The translations under genes were made by a program, and so were the position numbers. Positions 10,801 through 23,584 of a stretch of DNA of 64,000 nt are shown in pieces. Origin of the DNA: Dipteris shenzhenensis (Eukaryota; Polypodiophyta; Polypodiopsida; Gleicheniales); the NCBI GenBank assembly GCA_047967505.1, contig CM106540.1. One strand, given 5' to 3'. The number at the start of each line of letters is the position of its first letter. Position 1 is the first letter of the stretch. Below the pieces are notes generated by a model. That model was not told the DNA's origin and did not search any database. It saw nothing but the letters and a program-made list of their open reading frames with translations.

Positions 10801-11924
10801 AATTTACAGGCGATCGCGACCATATCCATGGGATCTCGCCCTTCTCCCCACTCACATGTCACTTGATTGGCTACAACTAGCTCTGGCGCGAGCGAGAGTT
10901 ATCATCTGGATGTATGATGCATGTAAGTTTCTTACCTCTTGATGTAATTAAGTAATTATTTGTGGCAATATATGCTATAAAATAGATGCATCCTCATTGT
11001 TTTAATGATGCTCTTTTGCAATACAAAAAGTACAGTGCATTATGGTCATATGGATGACATTTTTGCATGGAATGCATCGATTCAAAGAGAGTCACGTATG
11101 ATTGTGGAGTCATGGCTAACTTCACACAAGATAGCCGAGTAAGTGCTTCAGATACCAATCTTCTCTCCTCGTAGTTGGATTATTGTGGGACCATACGCAA
11201 AATCTATGAAATTGATTTCAAACGATTCAGTATTTTCATTCTTGATGTAAAATGGTTTAGAACTATTTACAATGGTCACCATGTGACAGTGAGGAAAGAT
11301 AGTAGCGGTTTCTTTGCAATAGACTCCACCAAACTTTGGACCGATGAAAGTGATACTTTTGTTCTTCCCGAGCATTGTGAGTAGGTGCATACTAATGATT
11401 TAATTAATTGAAGCTTTCATTTTTTAAGATCCATTGGTACATGTACTTGAGCATAATTTCATATATATAATTGATGGCATTTGGCACCCATCTTCAATAT
11501 AGGTGGTTTTTCATCCGGATCGTTCTGATCCAAGATGTTGGTACATGATCCGAGTTGCACCATGAAGTAAGGAGATTTTTGAAGATAGAGATGTGGAATG
11601 GAGATGCCACTACCAATGCCAAATCCAATTGATCCAGATGGGTTTAGTGAAGAAGATGAAGATCACAATATGAGCCAAGAGAAAGATGCGCATAATGACA
11701 TCGTATGGGAGGAAGATGGAGATCACAATATTGAGGAAGGAGATGACGATTATCAAGAATCACTACACTTTATTAAAGAAGATGATCAAGTCTTACGTGA
11801 ATGTACGATGCCAGAGTACGATGATGATATAGTAGATCAACTTGGTATAGAGTTGGAGATAGACTTGTTTGTGGTGCTAGACTTGGCTCAGGATGAAGCC
11901 ATTGATGTAAATGCTCTTCATTGA
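7869..11924 (+). pseudogene. TNP2-type CACTA transposase (CACTA-1a), decayed
   Basis: This is the transposase gene of the outer CACTA element, which in intact form cuts and joins the element ends in the nucleus. In order there is an N-terminal Cys/His exon (HCTHCKREVRHQRHIVMCHL, 7935-8000), an acidic exon (8170-8440), the TNP2 core with LTMDGMNPFG (about 8983) and the DVYMAPLIEELQ block, the second catalytic region DLMHIFKNV (about 9680), a DUF4218 domain (10292-10900, with TVHSRWMFFLEWFMKTLKGF), a DUF4216 domain (11170-11384, with FILDVKWFRTIY) and an acidic C-terminus (11598-11924). Several stops and frameshifts break it, for example TGA near 9179 and TAG near 9568, so it cannot be functional. 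Its sister at 12349-27395 is better preserved. Exon borders are approximate. Confidence 0.85.
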
Positions 11925-11951
11925 TTTTTTTCATCTCAAACTTGGACATGA

Positions 11952-12200
11952 CACTACTACACACGGATCCTATTACGACGTTTAAGTACTGACGTTTAGC
12001 GCGTGCGGGGTGCTAATCATCGGTATGGGAAGCATGTCCCATAAAGCGTCGCTATATAGTGACTTTAAGTAAACGTCGCTATATAGCGACGATTTCTAAA
12101 GTCGCTATATAGCGACGTTTGTCAAAAATGTAAGTGTCGCTATATAGTGACACTGAGATACTATTTTATAGTGATGTTTTCCAGAGAGCTTTTTTACTCA
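11952..12200 (-). repeat. CACTA-1b 3' terminus with subterminal palindromes
   Basis: The end starts CACTACTACACACGG and is followed by at least five copies of the perfect palindrome GTCGCTATATAGCGAC or close variants between 12045 and 12165. In characterised CACTA elements such subterminal arrays bind the element-encoded TNPA protein; that role is inferred here by analogy. Confidence 0.85.
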
Positions 12201-15200
12201 TATAGGCCTTAAAAGTTAGTTTTTTCCAATGATTTTTTAAAAAAAATTTTCATACATGTTTGATCTTTTGTGAGAATAAAAGTATGAGAGCATGTACATC
12301 AAGCCTTTGAATCTCATATATTCATGTCCAAGTTTGAGATGAAAAAATTCAATGAAGAGCATTTACATCAACTGTTTTATCTTGAGCCAAGTCTAATGCA
12401 CCAAACAAGTCTATCTCTAACTCTATACCGACTTGATCTCCTATATCATCATTGTACTCTAGCATCGTATGTTCACCTAAAAGTACTTGATCATCTTCTT
12501 CAATATAGTGTGGTGATTCTTGATGATCGTTGTCTTCTTCCTCAATATCGTGATCTCCATCTTCCTCCCGTGCGATGTCATTATGCGCATCTTCCTCTTG
12601 GCTCATATTGTGATCTTCATCTTCTTCGCTAGATTCATCGGGATCAATTGGATCCGGCATTGGTAGTGGCATCTCCATATCCACATCTCTATCTTCAAAA
12701 ATTTGCTTACTTCGTGGTGCAACTTGGATCACGTACCACCATCTTGGATCAAAACGATCCGGATGAAAAACCACCTATATTGAAGATGGGTGCCAGATGT
12801 CATCAATTATATATATGAAATTATGCTTAAGTACATGTATCAATGGATCTTTAAAAACGAAAGCTTCGATTAATTAAATCATTAGTATGCACCTGCTCAT
12901 AGTGCTCAGGAAGAAAAAAAGTATCACTTTCATCGGTCCAACGTTTGGTGGAGTCTATTGCAAAGAAACCGCTACTATCTTTTCTCATTGTCGCATGGGG
13001 ATTGTTGTAAATAGTTCTAAACCATTTTACATCAAGAATGAAAATACTAAATCGTCTGAAATCAACATCATAGATTTCGCGTATGGTTCCACAATAATCC
13101 AATTGCGAGGAGAGAAGATTGGTATCCAAAGCACTTGCTCGGCTATCTTGTGTGAAGTTAGCCATGACTCCACAATCATACATGACTCTCTTTGAATCGA
13201 TGTGTTCCATGTGAAAATGTTGTCCATATGACCATAATGCATTGTACTTTTTGTACTGTAAAAGAGCATCATTAAAATAATGCATCTATTTTATAGCGTA
13301 TATTGCCACAAATAATTACTTAATTACGTCAAGAGGTAAGAAACTTATATGCATCATACATCCAGATGACAACTCTCGCTCGTGCTTGTTTATTGTCTCT
13401 CCATCGCGTTCTGCTTTATGTAGAGCCAGTTGTAGCCAATCAAGTGACATGTGAGTGGGGAGAAGAGCCAGATCCCATGGATATGGTTGTGATCGCCTGT
13501 ACATTACTCTGAATCTTGTCCTTGCATTTATTCTTTCTGCTTTGGCCACTTCATATCTCTCAATCCACTTCTCCATCTCAAGGCTATTGAGGATACACAA
13601 CTTATTGAATTTCTCCATTTGCTCTTGGCTCATCTTTCTTTCAATCCCTTTTCCTTGGGGAACCTCGCCAACGATGTGATCATCATCATTGTTATGCCAA
13701 GCTTGCGGCATATCGGGATCCGTGGATGTAAGAAACTCTGTGATATATACTAATGACTCTTGCACAAGCCATCCCTCTGCAATGCTTGCTTCTGGTATTG
13801 CTCTTTCTCTTACAAATCCCTTCAAAGTTTTCATAAACCGCTCGAGAAAAAACATCCATCGACTATGAACGGTACGTGCAATAGCCACCTCATCAACTAT
13901 GTGCACAAGCAAGTGGACTTGAGTTGGACTTGAGTTGTCATAATGCTCGAGGGAAAGTGCTTCTCAAGCAAGCATACACCTTCGATGGATTCCACCCTTG
14001 CCTTCTCAATGCTCGATATGGAGATCTCTTTTTGAGATATCCACCTATTTCACATGTCCATGTAAGATATTTTCATAATCAGTCTACAGATTAATCAGCT
14101 TAAATTGAAGAAAATGCAATTAATGTGATTTGATAGTAAGCATACCTCACAATACCACTGATCTTGAATATAGCATTTCTAACATCTTCTTGTAAGCACC
14201 CTTTTATTGTAATTGGGAGGATGAACTATCGAAGCAACAAAGAAGTCATGTCAACAATATAACATAATCATAATTACGCTAATGCATCACGATTATCGGT
14301 ACACTAATTCTACAGCTTAGAATACCTATAAGATCTTGTGCCAATCATGGGACTTGAGCCCACTAAGCTTATTGTCCTTTGAAAATGCTCCTTTTAAGCA
14401 ATGCATGTATGCTATTGGTGTTTGAAAAGAGGCAATGTCCACCTTGACCGCTGCCTCCTCCCTTGGAGAGGATCCACGTTGCTTTCGGGCGGACAACTTT
14501 TCCTGAAGCATGCACTTGGGGCCACAAACGAGACATCCTATTCATAGCATGCAAGTCTTCTCGCACTCCTCTCGAGTCTTTGGAACCAGCCAAGTGTTCC
14601 CAAATAGTAGCCCCCACATTCTTGAAGATATGCATGGGATCCAAGAGATGATTGATTTGTAACTGACCCCAATAAGGAAGCTTGTGAAAGATCGATAGCC
14701 TCTTCATACCAGGAGGACGTTCCTCTCCATTTGCCCCTCCAAGCTTGAATCTAGTCACTTGCCTTCAAATATGATGGTGGTGGATCAAGCCGACCTCCAT
14801 GTGCGAGATGGTGGTCTAGCGGAAGGTATCGAGCATGACCTTCATAAACATTTTTCCTCATATGTTTGGAGTATCGTGCAAGCAATTTCAAACCCGGTCC
14901 ACAAACAGGACAAGCATGGTACCCACTTGTAACAAGTCCTGCATGCGTACATGAATGTGTTAGTATAAGACATGCATGCAAAAGAGTCATAAAAGCCTAA
15001 TCCTATATTATACTTATAGAGACACAACCACGTACCTGCGCAGTCTCCATATCCTGAGTAGTCATGCATGGTCCACATCAAGATACCCCTAACCAAAATA
15101 TCATTGGTATGTCTAGGAGCTCTGGAAATATCAAAGACCTGCACTCCTCTCCATAATATCTGTAACTCCTCTATCAAAGGTCCCATGTACACGTCCATAT

Positions 15201-15455
15201 TTTTTGCCTTGTACTTCCCTGGCATAAGTAGTGCAAGCATGAGGTGTCTCTTTTTTATTGTTAGCCATGGTGGGATATTGTAATTCACCACGACTATGGG
15301 CCATGTCGACCAAGATGTCGAGCATAATCCAGAAGGATTCACGCCGTCCATGGCGAGCCCAAGATGTAAGTTGCGTGGCTCCCTCGCAAAGTCTGGCCAC
15401 TGATTGTCTATGTGCTTCCAAGCTGCACAATCTGTGTGAATCCTCAATGTGCATG

Positions 15456-15483
15456 AGGGAAAAAGGGAGCTCATTTTGGGGCC
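15456..15483 (+). repeat. Left terminal inverted repeat of the 10.9 kb element
   Basis: This 28 bp end matches the reverse complement of 26325-26352 at 27 of 28 positions; the mismatch is at the fourth base (G versus A). It contains a GAGCTC site and ends in GGGGCC. Confidence 0.85.
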
Positions 15484-15851
15484 CTGTAAAAAATTCACTC
15501 TTTTTTGATTTATTTCTCTCCTAAAAGACCTCAAAAATAGTAAAATATGGAAACGTGGCTCAGAACTGTCAGTAAGGACTACAGAACTGTCAATTCAGAA
15601 AGGAATAAGATAATCTTTTGTCTAACTAACATGATTTTGCATTAAATATCTCCTTAGTTTTTTTTTGTTTCTCGAAGATTCCGCATCTCTTTTGCCGATG
15701 TGTGCAGGCCTTTCATAAAGAATCCATCACTGAACTTGGTGATTGGAAGTTTTCAAAATATTTACATGGATACCGCCACACTTCCACGATTCATGTTACA
15801 AAATGACTATGAGATTGACAAGCAAACTTCGCAACCTCAAAAGCACAAAAA

Positions 15852-18572
15852 ATGGTCGATACTAGTGAGTCACTATCTCAGAAGAAGCGATTACACCATC
15901 TTCACATCGACTTAGAAGAACAATATGCTCCAGCACAAAAAAGACGAAAGGATACAGTGCTAAATGCTCAACAGCGGGAAAATATGAGAAGAGAAGGGCT
16001 TCGACATATTGACTCATGGTGCGATGGAAGCATATATCCAAAATGTCAAGTAAAAAACTCTACACCTCCATTTGTCAATCCCACCACATTATTGAGGTTT
16101 GCTGGCGATGGACAAAAGGGACTTCTTGGTTATATTTCAGCACAGTCTGCATTTGCAGAAATGCATAAAATGTACCTACAAGGAAAGGGGGCCAGGATGC
16201 AGGAGATAGCCATTTGTGCAAAATTGGAGCAACAGTTGTAGAATGAAATTGAGGAGCATTCAAAGAGTAAAAAAGAGTTGACAAGAGCAAGAAAGAAGAG
16301 AACCGTGCTTGGAGACAGACTACGTAGCAGGAAGATTAAAAACATTGCAAATTTGAAGGCTGGGACTGGTGGATGCAAGCAAAGAATTCAGGAAGCAAGG
16401 TTAGATTGAAATTTATCATTTTGTATACTAAAAAAGGCTCTCAAATGACTATATCTATTTCGTCCATTACCGCAAAACAAGAATGGAGGTGTTAAATGAT
16501 ATAGGCATATTGTGTTGTTACTATAGGAAATTATTGGAGCCTGCAAAAGAAAATATGGATCCAAACCTTCTTCTTGTTAAACAAATGAAAGGATTGCTTT
16601 CTTATGGTGTAGCAAAAGGTTTGATTGAGGAAAAAAAATACAAAACAATCAAACGCAATGTTGTAGAGGACTTTGTATCCAATAATCAAGTTGATGGCAC
16701 TACAATCCAAGAGGCTCTTGATGTTAGTGGAGTTAGCAGGAAGGGATATAGTTCGATTTTCCATGCGATATCCTCAACTTTGAAAGATCAAAGCATTAAA
16801 CGAGTTTTACTGCCAAATCCAGCAACTGTGTGGAGGATAAGAGGTCATTTGAATGAAAGTATAGATGAGTTTATTGGGCAATATATCCATATTGAAGAAA
16901 TATTTCATGGTGGTAAAGGAACCACTGTGTATGACCCTTGGAACAATATATTTGTAGATCTACAACAACTTCAAAGAAGAATGGTCGAGTTTTATGGAAT
17001 AACATTTGAGGAGTGCAAAGGCATTTTGAAATTTGTTATCAAACTGGATGAGTGTGAGGTTGTAAAGGAAAAGAAAATGGAAAGGGTTACTATTACATTG
17101 ATGAATGGAGCACTTGATACATCATTGACTGAAGTGAGTTCGAAGTATTTTAGTGTGCAGTCATATGGTGGTTAGGCTCGTTCCAGGTATGATCATTTTT
17201 TGTTTCGTACTTGATTTTGGTCATTGTTTTCAAATCTGTTATAGTAAGACTTTTGTTTTCTATAATCTGGTAGGTGAAGACAGAAGACCATGAAACACTA
17301 GCTTGGGTGTTTCACCACACGGAAATACCAAGAATAATCAAAAGACAAGTGCAAGGCGAGAATCTCCATGTTGCAGGAAAAAGTGATTTTCAAGTAGAGT
17401 GGCACATGGCGGGGGATCTTAAAACACTTAAGTGCATGTATAACATTAGTAAAGGAGGCAACTCAAAGTCTCCTTGTGTTTACTACAAAGAATCAGCTCA
17501 AGTAATGGATTCCAAATGGTGGAAGAGAGCACCTAATAGAGATAAAGTTGACCCTGACTTCAAGGCCATTCTGGACATTCCACTATGTAATGTTCACATC
17601 TGCACATTGCATGGTCTATGTTGAATTATTGAGAAATTGGTATTTTTGTATATTGGATTTGCTTGGAAACTCTGTCCCGAAAAAAATAGAAAGGATGCTC
17701 TTCAAGCATTGGAAGAAGTGTTATCCGATATAGGTCTGCATGGAGGAGATGTTCAAATCACAAAGGATTTTAAAAAGTCTACCAATGTCAAGGAGGTACC
17801 AATCAAGCCCTCTATTGGTGGTGTTAAGGCAAGAAGATTCTTGTCTCGACCCAAACACAGTAAGCAAGTAAGGCAAGGTAGAATAGTTTCAAAGATTAAT
17901 TATGGATTGTGGAAGCAAGTCCATAATGCCGTGAAAGATCATGAGGCAGATGGGGAAGCACGAAATGTGAAGGCAGAGGTGTGGAGGTCTCTTGATCAAC
18001 TCTTCATGTTCTGTGACAAAGTAACATGGACAAAGAGTGATTACAAGAACTTTGAAGAGGCAATTAAACATTTTGGGAAGTCAATGAAAGACGCGTGGAT
18101 AGCCTGCAATATAACTCACTACATGGTAAGGTTCTGTCTTCTTCTTTTACTTAAGTGTGATCCTCTTTTTTTTATACTTACTATGCATTCTTATGTCGTA
18201 CAACATATCATCTACAACCACCTTCCCTATTTTGTCAAAAAGTATGGATGCCCAGCAATTTGGTCTACCCAAGGCATGGAGAAGTCTCACTACATGGCAC
18301 GTAATGCATTTTTCAGACACACACAACACTATGGAGGGAGTCAAAAGGAAAATAGTCTGAAGGAAGTCTTCCAATGGTTTTACCGAGGCATACTACAGAG
18401 GCTGTATGCTAAAAGAAAAGTTGCTAGCTCCAAAGTCAAGCTTGCTTTTCTTCTAGCCCAAAAGCAAAGACGAAGACAAACTCTGGACAATTCAATGGCA
18501 GCAGAGAGACATAGACAATGGAGGGAATCGAAGATATTTAGAAACCATAAATGGACAAGTAAACATGAATAG
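15852..18572 (+). pseudogene. Gene 1 of the 10.9 kb element: putative D-D-E transposase
   Basis: The coding parts are 15852-about 16398, about 16483-17172, 17274-18572. The first has a basic, coiled-coil-like region. The second ends with FVIKLDECEV, whose D (17047) is a candidate first catalytic residue. The third starts with a GDLKTLK block (D at 17415), followed by SKSPCVYY, then CTLHGLC-IIEKL, and later THY, NHLPYFVKKYG, STQGMEKSHYMAR (E at 18279) and FRHTQHYGG. This order, with a long insert between the second D and the E, resembles large uncharacterised transposase-like proteins known from several eukaryotes, with a general similarity to KDZ-type cores; that resemblance is from memory. 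Single-base stops interrupt it at 16239 (TAG), 17173 (TAG) and 17622 (TGA). Introns: a donor at 16399 (AAG|GTTAGA) and one at 17187-17273 are plausible. Confidence 0.6.
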
Positions 18573-18931
18573 CAGTTTGTAACTTATTGGTGTTATGTCT
18601 ACATGTTTTCAAACTCAATCAATAGAATTTTTTTTTGTGGAACAAGTGACTCTTGGTGTTATGCCTATATGATTTGAGACTCCATCAACAATATTTCTTT
18701 TGTAAAACATGTGATCTAAACGTAATACAATTTGTTCACAATTTCAATATATTGTTTGTTTAATATTTAATGACACCACTCTATCTATCCCAAGGACTTT
18801 GTACAAATCAGTTCATCTTCAACTTATTGTTCATTTATACAAGATCATACCAGACATCAAAGACTTTGTACAAATCAGTTCAACTTCAATATAATGTTTG
18901 TGCTATATTTGATGACTAAATCCTATTTCTC
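18573..18931. other. Convergent intergenic region between gene 1 and gene 2, with short duplications
   Basis: No gene is seen. A block of about 75 bases (TTGGTGTTATGTCTACATG, then CAATCAATAGAATTT) is repeated once at 18590-18700, and a second block (GACTTTGTACAAATCAGTTC) occurs twice at 18795 and 18861. AT-rich stretches here would suit the 3' ends of the two convergent transcripts. Confidence 0.5.
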
Positions 18932-20555
18932 CTAGGGCCTGCCGATCGGAACTCTCTTTTTGATCTTGATTGGACTCTTTTTCTTCCTTATTAGCCTTAT
19001 TGGCTTGATGTCGACTATCTGTTTATCAATGCTTGCCTCTGTTGCTTGTCTAGGAGGGGTATCCTTTTCTTCAACTGTCTCCACGTGTTCTTCTTCTTGG
19101 ATTGTGTTGCCTGATGCAATCATGGGTGGCTCTCGAAACCTTATGAGCTTGTGTTTTCCATAGCCCTCCAAACATTTGGGCTCCTTAACACCACATGCTA
19201 ATGCATAAGAAGTGTAAGACAAAAAGTAGGAGGCCCTAGAGGCCTGCTTATTCACATAATTCCCAAATATATCTATGGCAGACAACCTCTCTATCAAAAT
19301 GATCTTTTCCTTTTGCCATGAAAGATCATGTCCACATAAAACCCAAGACAAACATTTTAAGAAGTAAACAATGGCTTCTCTATTGTTGCTCAACTGCCTA
19401 TGGTAAATCAAGATCTTAGCACTGCCTAGATCATGAATATAATGAGCTAGGCTTGACAGTTTGCCAAACCCAGCCGGCCTGCTTCCACTTGTTCTCTAGA
19501 GGAATGTGTCATCCTCAACTTGTAGTTGCCACATATCAAAAGATTGGAGTGAGACAATACACAACCAGTATTTGATTTGAAGTAACATGTACCTTCTCAT
19601 TTTCATCAGCAACAAGCAGTTCATCTTTCCAAAGATTTATTCCTCTCCCCTCCAGTCCAGCCTCTTCTTTAAGCTTTTCCGTGTATAGTGCTGAGAGATT
19701 CATAGCTTCCTGTGTGAGCTGGAAGACAGCTTCACCTGGCTCTTGGAACTTTTCAGCCTCTTTGAAACAAATAGTAAGGGCCTTTGCAGGATCAAAAGTT
19801 GTTTCCAAAGCCAGTAGTGAATGGTCATCCTCTATGCCAACCTCCTTGTCAAGCCTTGAAGCCTAGGCAATAAGGGAAATGGCATAGTCCTCCCTCAAAT
19901 TGAACATACACTCTATATCATGGAGGAAAACATAATCTTTTCCACCAATCAAGACACCTGGAAGCATGGGCACTGCATAGTTGCTGCTTTGAACATCAAA
20001 ATCTTCAACTGGCTGCGTTGCCCTAAGAGTTTTTGTCCTCAGTTGAACAAGGTCAAGAGCAGCCACTTGCAGCCCCTCATCTTGGAGGTTGATATCTTCT
20101 TCTTGCTCTGCCATTTCTGTTACCAAAGGAACATCCTCTTTTTCCTCTGCTTCAGATGTGTCTTCTTCTTTAGCCTCCTACCCTTGTTTATCCAGAGAGT
20201 CCTGACTGAAGAAAATGTACATAAGGAATGCCATGGTTTCCTCAAGCACTCTACACTTTCTGGTGTGCAAGTTATAGTTGAATTTATATTGATCAGGCAG
20301 GCTATCAAATCTTCTATTCACATGGTACCGCAGCCTGTCAATGGAGACAATATGATTTATATGCACAAAAACCTTTTCACCTTCCACAATTCTTCTTGCC
20401 TCTGTCAGTTGTTTGAAGGTATCCCAATGGTCTGAAAGAAAATCTTTGTGATGCTCCAGTACAGAGCTCATAGTGAACTCCATGTTGAAAATACTGTGGT
20501 ATATGTGGAAGTTCCTCTGAGCCTTGCATTTGTGAAGAAACTCAAATAGGAGCAA
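18932..20555 (-). pseudogene. Gene 2 of the 10.9 kb element: unknown accessory protein
   Basis: Reading leftward, one frame runs from 20555 to about 19560 with only two interruptions, both TAG (20178-20180 and 19863-19865). It contains HYHSIFNMEF-like aromatic sequence, RRIVEGEKVFVHINHIVSID, then acidic Glu-rich sequence, then an Ala/Glu-rich helical part (KALTICFKEAEKFQEPGEAV). A second exon at about 19480-18932 has KLSSLAHYIHDLGSAKIL, HDLSWQKEKIILIERLSAID and a Lys-rich tail ending KKSPIKIKKRVPIGRP. No domain is recognised. The acidic middle and basic tail would suit a DNA- or chromatin-binding accessory factor, which is inference. The gene is divergent from gene 4 across the repeat-rich region and convergent with gene 1. 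Confidence 0.55.
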
Positions 20556-20902
20556 ATCTGGAGATTTGTCCTCTTCTGTTTTGAGATGGAAGACTCAACA
20601 TTTTGCTCCAGTCTTCCTTTTTCCTGTTCCAAAATTTATATACATTGAATTCTATATGCTGACATATGCAATCAGGGAATGCATAGGATACCAATAATTC
20701 CCTTCATGAGCTCTCATGACTCACCTGGTGATTGCTGTGGTCTAATTATAGTAGCAAAAAAGTCCAGCTTCCTCTTGAAAGGAGGGGCCTGAGAGTCAAC
20801 TGTTCCAAAGCAAAAACATTTCTCATCATCAAGGAAGAATTCCACAGGGCCAAAGATAGCAAAACAATGAGGAAGAAGTGAGAACCAAAAGAGAGACAGG
20901 AA

Positions 20903-20970
20903 TTTGTAGGAAAACACGATGTAGGACCATTTGGAAAATGTCAAGCACTCTCCTCGCATTTTGTTGCAAA
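20903..20970. repeat. Palindromic module 1
   Basis: Left arm TTTGTAGGAAAACACGA and right arm TCGCATTTTGTTGCAAA are imperfect inverted repeats of 17 bases separated by 34 bases. Confidence 0.75.
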
Positions 20971-21108
20971 TTTTCCAGTTCTGTTGATATCCATGTCAAA
21001 TCAAATGCTAGGATCATCTCAGAGATTCCTGGACAGTATGAGTTGATATGCAAGAGAAAGGCTGGGGCTGAGTGAAGCTTTTCATGAGGAATGTGTCAAC
21101 AACAGGAA

Positions 21109-21176
21109 TTTGCAGCAAAATGCGATATGGGCTATGTAGAGATGGATAAAGCACTCTCCTCGCATTTTGTTGCAAA
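21109..21176. repeat. Palindromic module 2
   Basis: Left arm TTTGCAGCAAAATGCGA and right arm TCGCATTTTGTTGCAAA pair at all but one position, the best stem of the set. Total length is 68 bases. Confidence 0.8.
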
Positions 21177-21687
21177 CTTCTAGGTTCTATTCATATCCAT
21201 CTCCAATCAAATTCTAGGGCGATCTACCAGATTCTTGGACAGTATAAATTGAATATGTAACAAGAAGGGTGGAGTTGAGTGAAGATATTTGGACATCAAG
21301 AATTCTATGGATGGAAGAAATATTTGTCAAAAAACATTGAAAAGAATTTAGAATTCTGAACTTTCTTTTCCTTTTCCATGCTGTTGGATTGCATTGGTGA
21401 ATCTCCTGCTCTTTCCCAAACTTGAACTGCAGCCTTGGTAACCTGGAGATCTAGCAGTGATAGTAGTCTTTGCAGAGTCTGGATGGAGTGTGCTGGGAAG
21501 GGATCAGAGAGGGAAGGAAAAGGACGATGGGAGGGTGCTGGCAGGGATGAAAGATTGGGAGGCAGGGGAGGGAAGAGTGGTTGTGGAATTGATTATGAAA
21601 TCATGAATGGCACAAGTTCCAAGGCAAAAAGTGTCCCTTTCACATGTGCCAAGTTTCAAATTCCAAGAGATCTAGGTCCCACCCACA

Positions 21688-21718
21688 CACGTGAAAAAAC
21701 GGCTCCATTCCACACGTG
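21688..21718 (+). promoter_or_regulatory. Paired G-boxes, first copy
   Basis: CACGTG occurs at 21688-21693 and 21713-21718, the second within CACACGTGTG. A pyrimidine-rich stretch (TCCCGTCTCAGCTCTCTTGC) follows at about 21794. This is typical of plant promoters; function is inferred. Confidence 0.45.
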
Positions 21719-22289
21719 TGGGATTTAGCAGCTGCCTTGTTTGTATTTTGCACTACTCTTTTCCCTCCTGTATAATCTCTCCTGTGTCGGCCCTCCCGTC
21801 TCAGCTCTCTTGCCTCCCTACCTCCATACTCTGCACCATCAGCACCCTGACAAGCAGCACAGGTTCATCCCAAGCATAGGGTACTCATCAGTAGCACAAC
21901 ACACCCACATATAGCTTCCAGGTCTGTAGGACTCTTTATATCTTGATCTTCTTGTTTAATAGTATAACACACATGGCTGTAGGATGTGATGTACCTTGGA
22001 TATTAGGATAAAGATTATAGGCATTTCTAAGGTTTTTCCACTACAACCATAAGCAAGAAGACTTTTGAATTGGGCTGGTTGAGTGAGAGATTGATCATCT
22101 CTATAGATTTAGCAATGTTTGCAGAATTTCTTAATGTGTGACAATTGCATTTAAGGATAAAACTTTATCTATGGGTTCCTTCTTTAGTCTGTGCACTTTT
22201 CTTGCCTTTCATAGACTCAATCCATCCTGCATGAACTTGCAAACACATTGAAATGATTGAAGGCATGTTCCAGCATGCTGCCTCATAAA

Positions 22290-22356
22290 TTTGCAGGAAA
22301 ATGCGAGGAGAAGGCTTAAGGAATTTCAAATAGCCGAAATCGCATTTTGTTGCAAA
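22290..22356. repeat. Palindromic module 3
   Basis: Arms TTTGCAGGAAAATGCGA and TCGCATTTTGTTGCAAA are separated by 33 bases. The module is preceded by CATGCTGCCTCAT and followed by TATTGAACTGTTGCTTCATC. Confidence 0.8.
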
Positions 22357-22642
22357 TATTGAACTGTTGCTTCATCCACCCCTGTTATTCTGGTTTTGTG
22401 TCTTTCTAAGTTGTCCATGGCTGGACTCTCCTTACATGGAGTGTGGTGGGTAGGAAGGGATCCGAGAGGGAAGGAAAAGGATGATGGGAGGGTGCTGGCA
22501 GGGATGAAAGATTAGGAGGCAGGGGAGGGAAGAGTGGTTATGGAACTGATGTGAAATCATGAATGGCACAAGTTCCAAGGCAAAAAAGTGTCCCTTTCAC
22601 ATGTGCCAAGTTTCAAACTCCAAGAGATCTGGGTCCCATCCA

Positions 22643-22674
22643 CACGTGTGAAAAACGACTCCATTCCACACGTG
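22643..22674 (+). promoter_or_regulatory. Paired G-boxes, second copy
   Basis: CACGTG occurs at 22643-22648 and 22669-22674, both within CACACGTGTG palindromes. This is the duplicate of the pair at 21688-21718, 956 bases downstream. Confidence 0.45.
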
Positions 22675-23005
22675 TGGGATTTAGTAGCTGCCTTGTTTGT
22701 ATTTTACACTAATCTTTTCCCTCCTGTTTAATCTATCCTGTCTCGGCCCTCCAGTCTCAACTCTCTTGCCTCCCTACCTCCCTACTCTGCAACATCAGCA
22801 TCCTGACCAACACCACAGGTTCATCCCTAGCACAAGGTACTCATCAGCAGCACAGCACACCCACAGATAGCTTTCAGGTCAGTATTTATGGGTTCTTCCC
22901 TCAGTCTCTGCAATCTTCTTGCCTTCCATAGAAACAATCCATCCTGCATGGACATGCAAACACATGAAATGACTGAAGGCATGTTCCAGCATGCTGCCTC
23001 ATGAA

Positions 23006-23072
23006 TTTGCAGGAAAATGTGAGGAGAAGGCTTTAGGAATTTCAAATAGCCAAAATCGCGTTTTGTTGCAAA
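23006..23072. repeat. Palindromic module 4
   Basis: Arms TTTGCAGGAAAATGTGA and TCGCGTTTTGTTGCAAA are separated by 33 bases, with the same flanks as module 3. Confidence 0.8.
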
Positions 23073-23359
23073 TATTGAAATGTTGCTTCATCCACCCCTG
23101 CCATTGTGGTTTTGTGTCATGGCTGTACTCTCCTTGCATAGACTCAATCCATATTTTATTTAGTTGTAAAGACAGAGAAATCACTGTAGGAATGCAGATT
23201 TTCAAGTGTGATAATTGCATGTGAGGGTAAAGCTGTACTTATGGGTTCTTCCTTTAGTCTGTGCACACTTCTTACCTTCCATAGACTCAATCCATCCTGC
23301 ATGGACATGCAAACACCTTGAAATGACTGAAGGCATATTCTAGCATGCTGCCTCATGAA

Positions 23360-23426
23360 TTTGCAGGAAAATGTGAGGAGAAGGCTTTAGGAATTTCAAA
23401 CAGCCGAAATCGCGTTTTGTTGCAAA
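23360..23426. repeat. Palindromic module 5
   Basis: Arms TTTGCAGGAAAATGTGA and TCGCGTTTTGTTGCAAA are separated by 33 bases, with the same flanks as modules 3 and 4. Confidence 0.8.
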
Positions 23427-23584
23427 TATTGAACTGTTGCTTCATCCACCCCTGTCATTCTGGTTTTGTGACTTTCATAGTTGTCCATGGCTGTACTCTC
23501 CTTGCATAGACTCAATTCATGTTGTATTTAGTTGTAAAGACAGAGAAATCAATGTAGGAATGCACCAGCATGTCACTTCAGGTA

